Program-made: the position numbers and the translations under genes
NCBI GenBank assembly: GCA_024138015.1
Contig: JAMXBB010000007.1
Span: 83,597,086-83,661,085 of the forward strand
Direction: 5' to 3'
From: Lumnitzera littorea
Lineage: Eukaryota > Streptophyta > Magnoliopsida > Myrtales > Combretaceae
DNA: 64,000 nucleotides
Part shown: positions 58,323 through 64,000 of the stretch, in pieces
Numbering within the stretch: position 1 is the first letter of the stretch
Layout: the number at the start of each line of letters is the position of its first letter
The notes under the pieces: model-generated
Seen by the model: only the letters and a program-made list of their open reading frames with translations
Database searches by the model: none
What the model was told of the DNA's origin: nothing

Positions 58323-59293
58323 ATTAGTTTAAGGTACTTTTTTAGCATTAGTTTTCTTTGCAATATAGATTAGATATATTATATTGGTTCAAGTGAATGT
58401 TTATTCAATAAATAGTAATATAGATATAAAGATATATAAATATTAGATAAGGGGTTGTTAAGATTAGTTTTATCTTATTATTATCTATTAGTTCACGTAT
58501 CAGTTTTGGAGTTTTAGGATCAGTTTTTATATAAGTGTATTATATAGAATTGTTTTATTTTGGTAGATCGTTATATATATTAGCTTAGGATTTTTTTTAA
58601 GATTAGTTTTTTTTTTTTTAGAAATCCTCATATGGAAAGTTATTTTTTAAAAATAAAAATTCACAAAAGGAAATTTATTTTTTTATAAAAAGATTATAGT
58701 GTCTTAAAGCGTTTTTTGAACATTTAAGAGTTAGGACCCCTTTAGATTTTTTTAAATAAACTGAATCAATTAAAACGTAAACTTAATTGGTTTTCAAAAA
58801 TTAAAATCAATTAACACACTAAGATTTTCATAAAGAACTACGATCATCTAATCCCGGTTAGTGAGTACGTAGGCACCTTCAGGGCAACGATAAAATATGT
58901 AGAAACTTAGGTCCTTTTTTTTTCTTTTGATTTTATTTATTTATTTTTTAAATATTATAATTAGAAAAATAATCCTAATTTTGATAAATAGATAGTAGTA
59001 CCGGTTAGGATTTAATAAGTTAGCCTCCGAATTTAGAACCCTCTGATTCTTCATTAAAATTGAAATCAAAGTCCGGTAGCTAAATCATAATTAATCCACC
59101 CAATTGATTACAATTTTCTTCTTTTTTCCCGACTCCAGTTAGATGGCGACTCCAAAAATTTTTATAAATAAAAAAAAACCAGAATTTCTCGATTTCTTTA
59201 GTCGAGGGTTAATATTAAATGGGTTAGGGTTTAGTATTAATCGGAAATGAAGAATTCAATTTTAAATAGAAAACTGAAAAATCAAGCTCGACA

Positions 59294-59298
59294 GGAAG
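59294..59298. repeat. Right target-site duplication of solo LTR E (GGAAG)
   Basis: Identical to 56950-56954. Confidence 0.9.
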
Positions 59299-59597
59299 GC
59301 TAGGAGGAAAAAATTCAAAGAGGGGCAAATTGATACTTACGAGCTTGGCTATATTCTAACTCTAACAGAAGACTTGCAAAACAAACAAGTGAGGGCCAAA
59401 AGAGGTGACAGGTTATATCATGCCCTATTAACCTTTCTGTTGTTAATAGAGAAATTTATCCGAGTTGATGTTTAGACCCTAGAATCTGCTAAAGAGGGCA
59501 CCCCCAATAAAGATGAATTTGCGAGCCCATCCTATAAGCTCTAACACTTGAATAACTGGTCCTTCGTTGTTATGAATGGCAATAAGTCTTCTTTAGG
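59299..59597 (+). pseudogene. Element 2 protease-to-intron segment
   Basis: Reads KKFKEGQIDTYELGYILTL, then RAKRGDRLYHALLTF, and ends HLNNWSFVVMNGNKSSLG at the splice-donor-like GGTATAGG. It corresponds to 31660-31962 of element 1. In-frame stops are present. Confidence 0.65.
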
Positions 59598-59767
59598 GTA
59601 TAGGATGAATTACGGTTTAGTATTTTCTTAAGTCTTATAATAATTGTCTTTGCTCTAATTTACCCAAGAGAACTTTCTATTCTAATAAAAAGATTAGTTT
59701 CCATTCTCTTCATTATACTTCACTTCTTATTTACTTACACTTTTTCCTTTATACACTTTTGACCTAG
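59598..59767 (+). other. Candidate Ogre-type intron, element 2
   Basis: 170 bp from GTATAGG to GACCTAG, T-rich near the 3' end, in the same place and nearly the same length as 31963-32131. The sequence after it (ATCCAATGCTCTGAATAAA) matches the element 1 continuation (ATCCAACGATCCGAACAAA). Confidence 0.65.
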
Positions 59768-60870
59768 ATCCAATGCTCTGAATAAAAGCCAGGGATACCT
59801 TGCGCAGATAAGTGATTAAAATATTGATATCACTTCTGACACTATTGGGTTAGACGTTGGGGGTGATGTCCATGACCATAGTAACATACAAGAGAGCTAA
59901 CAAAGACATGAGATAGGTAGAATTTCCACTGACGAGCCTACTAAGACAATTAATGTAGAGATTGATGATAAACCTAAGAATTCAAAGATTAGAGGGAACA
60001 TAAAAGAAGAGAAGAAGGTAAAAATAATTGCACTATTAACTGAGTATCAAGATGTGTTTGCATGGTCTTATGAAGATATGCTAGATTTAGATCTATCGAT
60101 TGTAGTCCACTATTTATCCACATGAGAAGATATCAAACCTAAGAAATAGAGGCTAAGGAGATTTTGACTAGATATCTTGTTGAAGATTAAAGAAGAAGTT
60201 AAAAAGTTACTGGAGGTTGGTTTCATCAAAGTGTTTAATTATCCTAAGTGGGTGGCCAACATTATGCTGGTGATGAAGAAGAATGGAAAGGTTAGAGTGT
60301 GCATAGATTTTCAAGACCTTAATTAGGCAACACCTAAAGATAACTTACCTTTGCCCCATATTGGCGTCTCGGTGGATAATAAGACATGGAACCATCTCTT
60401 CTCTTTTATGGATAGATTCTCTGGATATAATCAAATCTAAATGTCTAAAGAAGATAAGGCCAAGACAACTTTCATTATAGCTTGGGGCACATTTTGCTAC
60501 AAAATAATGCCTTTCACAATAAAAAATGCTAAGGCAAATTACCAGAGTGTAATGGATGCAATCTTTCATAACTTGATGCATAATATATGTTGATGATATG
60601 ACAACGAAATCTAAAGAGGGAGAAAATCATGTAGATAATATGAAGAAGTTGTTTAATAGGTTGAGAAAGTTCCAATTGAAACTGAACCCAAAGAATTGTG
60701 CCTTTGGAGTAACTTCAAGAAAATTATTAGGTTTCATAATCAGCCAAAGGAGCATTAAAGTGAATCCTGATAAAGTCAAAGCAATAATCAACTTGTCCTC
60801 TCTACATACACTTAAAGAGGTAAAGGGCTTGTTAGGCTGTTTGAACTACATAGCTCGGTTTATATCTTAA
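59768..60870 (+). pseudogene. Element 2 reverse transcriptase, broken
   Basis: Motifs in order: YQDVFAWSYEDML, IKEEVKKLLEVGFI, YPKWVANIMLVMKKNGKVRV, SFMDRFSGYNQI, KAKTTFII, then YVDDM (60586-60600), RLRKFQLKLNPKNCAFGV, KLLGFIISQRSIKVNPDK and GLLGCLNYIARFIS. Relative to element 1, eleven bases are missing just before YVDDM, giving a frameshift; stops occur near 60325 and 60438. Confidence 0.87.
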
Positions 60871-61400
60871 CTTATAGATCAATGTTGTCCCTTGTTTAAA
60901 TTGCTGAAGAAGAATGCCTAGATAAATTAGGATGAAGAATGTGAGGAAGCCTTCACAACAATCAAGGAATACCTCATGAACCCTCCAATTCTGGTAGCTC
61001 CTAAACTTGGGAGGTTATTGTTTCTATGTTTAACCATATTACCAGAGTCCATAGAATGTATGATTAGTAAAAAAGATGAGGAAGGAAAGGAGCGGGTCGT
61101 ATACTACTTGAGTAAAAAGTTTCTAGAAGGGGAACAGAAATATTCTAAAATCAAACGAATGTGTTGTGCTTTGGTCTAGATAATGCATTGGCTTAGATAA
61201 TATACCCTCTACTATCAAATTGAATTGTTGACTTAGCATGGTCCCTTGAAGTACTTGGCAAAAAAACTGGCCCTGATTGGTAGAATTTTAAAGTGGAAAA
61301 TGTTATTGTTAGAGTTTGACATTATATATGTGAATCAAAATTTAGTCAAGGGGCAAGCCCTAATAGATCAACTAGTAGAGAGTTCCTTTAAAGATACCCC
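60871..61400 (+). pseudogene. Element 2 first RNase H region, broken
   Basis: Pieces include EYLMNPPILVAPK, the open segment 60976-61179 with KDEEGKERVVYYLSKKFLEG and YSKIKRMCCALV, then PLKYLAKKLALIGRILKWKM. In-frame stops surround the open segment. Confidence 0.75.
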
Positions 61401-61479
61401 CTAAGAGGTATAACTCATATTCCTCAATGAAGACATCTTAATAGTTGATGGTGGTTCTAATGAAGAGAATGACAAAAAG

Positions 61480-61880
61480 CTCTCAAGATGGAAGATGTTC
61501 TTTGATGGAGTTGCCAAAGTGTCTAATATGTAATTGGGGCAATATTAATATCCCCTAAAGGTATGTAGCTCCCTATAGTTGTAAGGCTTGTTTTCCCATA
61601 TACTAATAACATTGTTGAATACGAGGCATGTATTATGGGACTCAAAATAGCCTTGGATAAGGATATTCAAGATTTAGAAGTATATAGGGATTCTTCACTC
61701 ATCATTGGCTAAGCTCGAAGAGAATATAAAATGAAGGATTTTAAATTGGCACCTTATCACTAGTACTTGACTGAATTAATGGAGAAATTTGAGGAAATCA
61801 CGTTCCCTCACGTATCGAGGACTCAGAATCACTTTGCTAATGCATTAACCACTCTGGCATCCATGATCTAAATATTCGAT
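61480..61880 (+). pseudogene. Element 2 second RNase H, broken
   Basis: RWKMFFDGVAKVSNM keeps the first Asp, followed by a stop. TNNIVEYEACIMGLKIALDKD and LEVYRDSSLIIG keep the Glu and second Asp. Confidence 0.72.
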
Positions 61881-61959
61881 GGTGTCAAAATTTACCATTC
61901 ACAAATGAAGTTGAAGAAAAACTTGCTTTCGATTAGGTGATTGAAGGTACATGTAATGA

Positions 61960-63190
61960 AAAGACTTGGTACCATGACATTAAAATGTCCTAACAACAAG
62001 GGACATACCCTAATGAAGTTAAGAAAAAGGATAAAAAGACGATCAGAAGATTAGCTACCTGGTTCTTAATAAGTGAGTTGACTTTATACCGACGATCATT
62101 TGATGGTATGCTTCTAAGGTGTATAGATGACAAAGAGGCTAAGGTTTTGATGAAGGAAGTGCACAAAAGAGTATGTGGCCCCTACATGAACAGCTACATG
62201 CTCATTAAGAAAATTATGAGGTTGGGGTACTATTGGTCAATTATAGAGGGTGATTGCATCAAGCATGTCAAGCATTATTACTTGTGTTAAGTTTATGCAA
62301 ACATAATAAATGCCTCACCTTCGGAATTACACATACTCATGTAGGGTATAGGCATCATCGGCCCAATTACTCCAAAGGCATCCAACAGTCATTGCTTCAT
62401 ACTAGTTGCCATCAATTACTTCAGTAAGTAGGTTGAGGCATCATCCTATTCAAGTGATACTAAAGGAGGAGTGGTCAAGTTCATTAAAAGAGATAGCTTG
62501 GCTTGATATGGGGCTCTAGAAATGATTATCACCAACAATGGCATAAATCTCAACAATAAGCTCATGTTAAAATTGTAGTGACAGTTCAGGATCATCCATT
62601 GGAACTCTACCCCTTATCAAACCTAGATGAATGGGATCGTCAAAGCAGCCAACAAAAATTTTAAAAGAATAACTGAAAAGATGGCTATTACATATAAGGA
62701 TTGGTATGAGATGTTGCCATTTGCACTCATGGCCTATCGAACTTCTATTAGAACATTGATAGGGGAAATGCCTTACTCCTTAGTATATGGCACTAAAGTA
62801 GTACTATTGGAGGGAGTCGAAATCCAATCTCTTAGAGTGCTATTAGACACTCAGTTGGATGAAGCTGATTGGATAAGGAAGTGCATCGAGCTATTGAATT
62901 TGATTGATGAGAAAAGATTGACAGCCCTATGTTATAATCAATGTTGTCAACAAAGAATGGCTTGAGCTTTTAACAAAAGGTACGTCTTTGGAACTTTAAA
63001 GAGAGTAATATAGTATTGAGAAAGGCTCTCTTCAATGCATAAGACTTTAGGGGAAAATTTGCTCCCAATTATGAAGGTCCTTATATCTAAAGAGAGCATT
63101 ATAGGGAGGGGCTTTAATTTTATCATAAATGGATGGTCCAAAGTTGAGAGACCAGACAAATGCTGATGTAGTAAATTGTACTACCCACAA
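61960..63190 (+). pseudogene. Element 2 integrase, broken; catalytic Glu replaced
   Basis: The zinc-finger part (62078-62290) reads VHKRVCGPYMNSYMLIKKIM with CIKHVKHYYLC; one cysteine of the CxxC pair has become Tyr. The core keeps an altered INYFS-like segment and a TNNGI-like strand in place of DNGT, and MNGIVKAANKNFKRITEKM (from 62627) has Lys at 62642-62644 where the catalytic Glu stands in elements 1 and 4. The C-terminal domain with MLPFALMAYRTSIRTLIG is well preserved to about 62965. Confidence 0.82.
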
Positions 63191-64000
63191 AAATTAATGG
63201 AAATTCTTACTTAGATCACAAAGTGCTAGTAATCTTAAATGTTACTATGATTTAATTTTCATCTTCTACAAACAAAATTGGTATCCCTAGTAGTTATCAG
63301 CATTAGAATTACCTTTATCAATTTTCTCGCTCCATCAAAAGGTCTCCATTCTTTTTCTCCACTTAAATAAGACCCATACATTGAAAACATGAGAAAAAAT
63401 GAGAGTGAGATATAGGACATTGATAATCAACAAAACTCTCTTAAATACTTTATTACGGGTTGATCCTCTTAGGTGGGGAGAATTATTGTCTATTTTTCAA
63501 GGAAAGACAAAATCCAGATGAGCTAACATCTCATGGCAGATATTTACTGATTAGGGATAAAGGATTCGGTTCATTGATGAGTAGAAACACTAGATGGTAT
63601 TCTATATCGAGTTGATTTTCGTGACTTCTCAAAAGGGCTAATGGGGTTTTAGGTACTCCGTGTCAAGATTGGTTATGTTGACAATAGGAAATTATAATTG
63701 AATCCATTTCGAAGAATGGGTTAGATGGTTTTGATAAGACTTTTGAAAGAAGGTTTGATGGTTTGGGTGCTATCAACAAAACCGGGTAAGTACTTCTATA
63801 CAATGTTAGCATATTGGTTTTAGACATTGCATTTGCATCTCCTAGGATAGTAACTAGCATTTAGGATACTTTCCCCCTTCCTAACTGCCTTTAAGTGTTT
63901 CCAGTTAGTTCATAAGGCATTGTCATAATTCCTTTAGGGTTCTTAGCTAGCCCATAGGATGCTTACCCTTTGTTTCATCTCTAGGGTTCTAGCTAGCTCT
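63191..64000 (+). other. Element 2 3' noncoding region, start of CCCATAGGA repeats
   Basis: Parallels 35591-36300 of element 1 (TTTATTACGGGTTGATCC, GGAGAATTATTGTCTATTTT). CATAAGGCATTGTC, CCCATAGGATGCTTACC and CTCTAGGGTTCTAGCTAGC near the end resemble the start of the ~60-bp repeats at 36240. The tandem array and 3' LTR of element 2 should lie beyond the window. Confidence 0.6.

Larger units (their letters stand above)
56955..59293 (+). mobile_element. Solo LTR E, Ogre-like family
   Basis: A 2339-bp LTR starting TGTAGACACATAATTTTTG and ending AAGCTCGACA, with perfect GGAAG duplications. It contains a tRNA-like segment (57250-57330), a C-rich stretch at 57540-58190, an (AT)n(GT)n run at 58290-58322, and the GTGAGTACGTAGGCACCT and CGACTCCAGT landmarks shared with other Ogre-like LTRs here. 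The protease-region frame of element 2 continues on the far side. Confidence 0.92.

Overview
The window looks like gene-poor, AT-rich heterochromatin from a plant nuclear genome. I found no host protein-coding gene, tRNA or rRNA. Almost all of what can be recognised is decayed LTR retrotransposons. Most belong to the Ty3/gypsy Tat/Ogre lineage: long LTRs of about 2-2.9 kb starting TGTAGACACC-like, a primer-binding site of tRNA-Arg type, an extra ORF upstream of gag, an intron between protease and RT, two RNase H domains, and a tandem-repeat array between integrase and the 3' LTR. The species cannot be named from the sequence; a eudicot with a sizeable repetitive genome is the likely source.

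Layout. 1-2262: 3' end of a minus-strand Ogre-like element (element 4: LTR tail, ~85-bp repeat array, integrase fragment), broken by other sequence. 3054-5015: solo LTR (D1) with perfect CATAT target-site duplications. 5021-12907: no gene; LTR-like AT-rich debris. 12908-16835: two diverged direct copies of a ~1.5 kb LTR-like sequence with an initiator-tRNA-Met-type primer site between them, plus a ~0.55 kb insertion carrying a near-perfect 47-bp hairpin. 16836-21839: nothing recognisable.

From about 21840 to the window end lies one old plus-strand Ogre-like element (element 2) opened up by later insertions. Its 5' LTR holds solo LTR D2 (22944-42678). D2 is itself split by a complete 17.2-kb Ogre-like element (element 1, 24465-41670). 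The ORF1 region of element 2 holds a 992-bp solo LTR (45742-46733). Its gag holds a minus-strand non-autonomous relative (element 3, 47765-55111). Its protease region holds another solo LTR (E, 56955-59293). Each junction has a 5-bp target-site duplication, perfect or 4/5. The gag, protease, RT, RNase H and integrase of elements 1 and 2 are recognisable throughout but full of stops and frameshifts, so neither can be autonomous now.

Points most worth a second look: the same 84-bp period in the 3' arrays of two diverged elements; a tRNA-Arg-like A-box/B-box segment inside several LTRs; a ~200-bp inverted duplication inside one LTR of element 3; an intact coiled-coil ORF in element 3; and a hairpin at 14774-14908.
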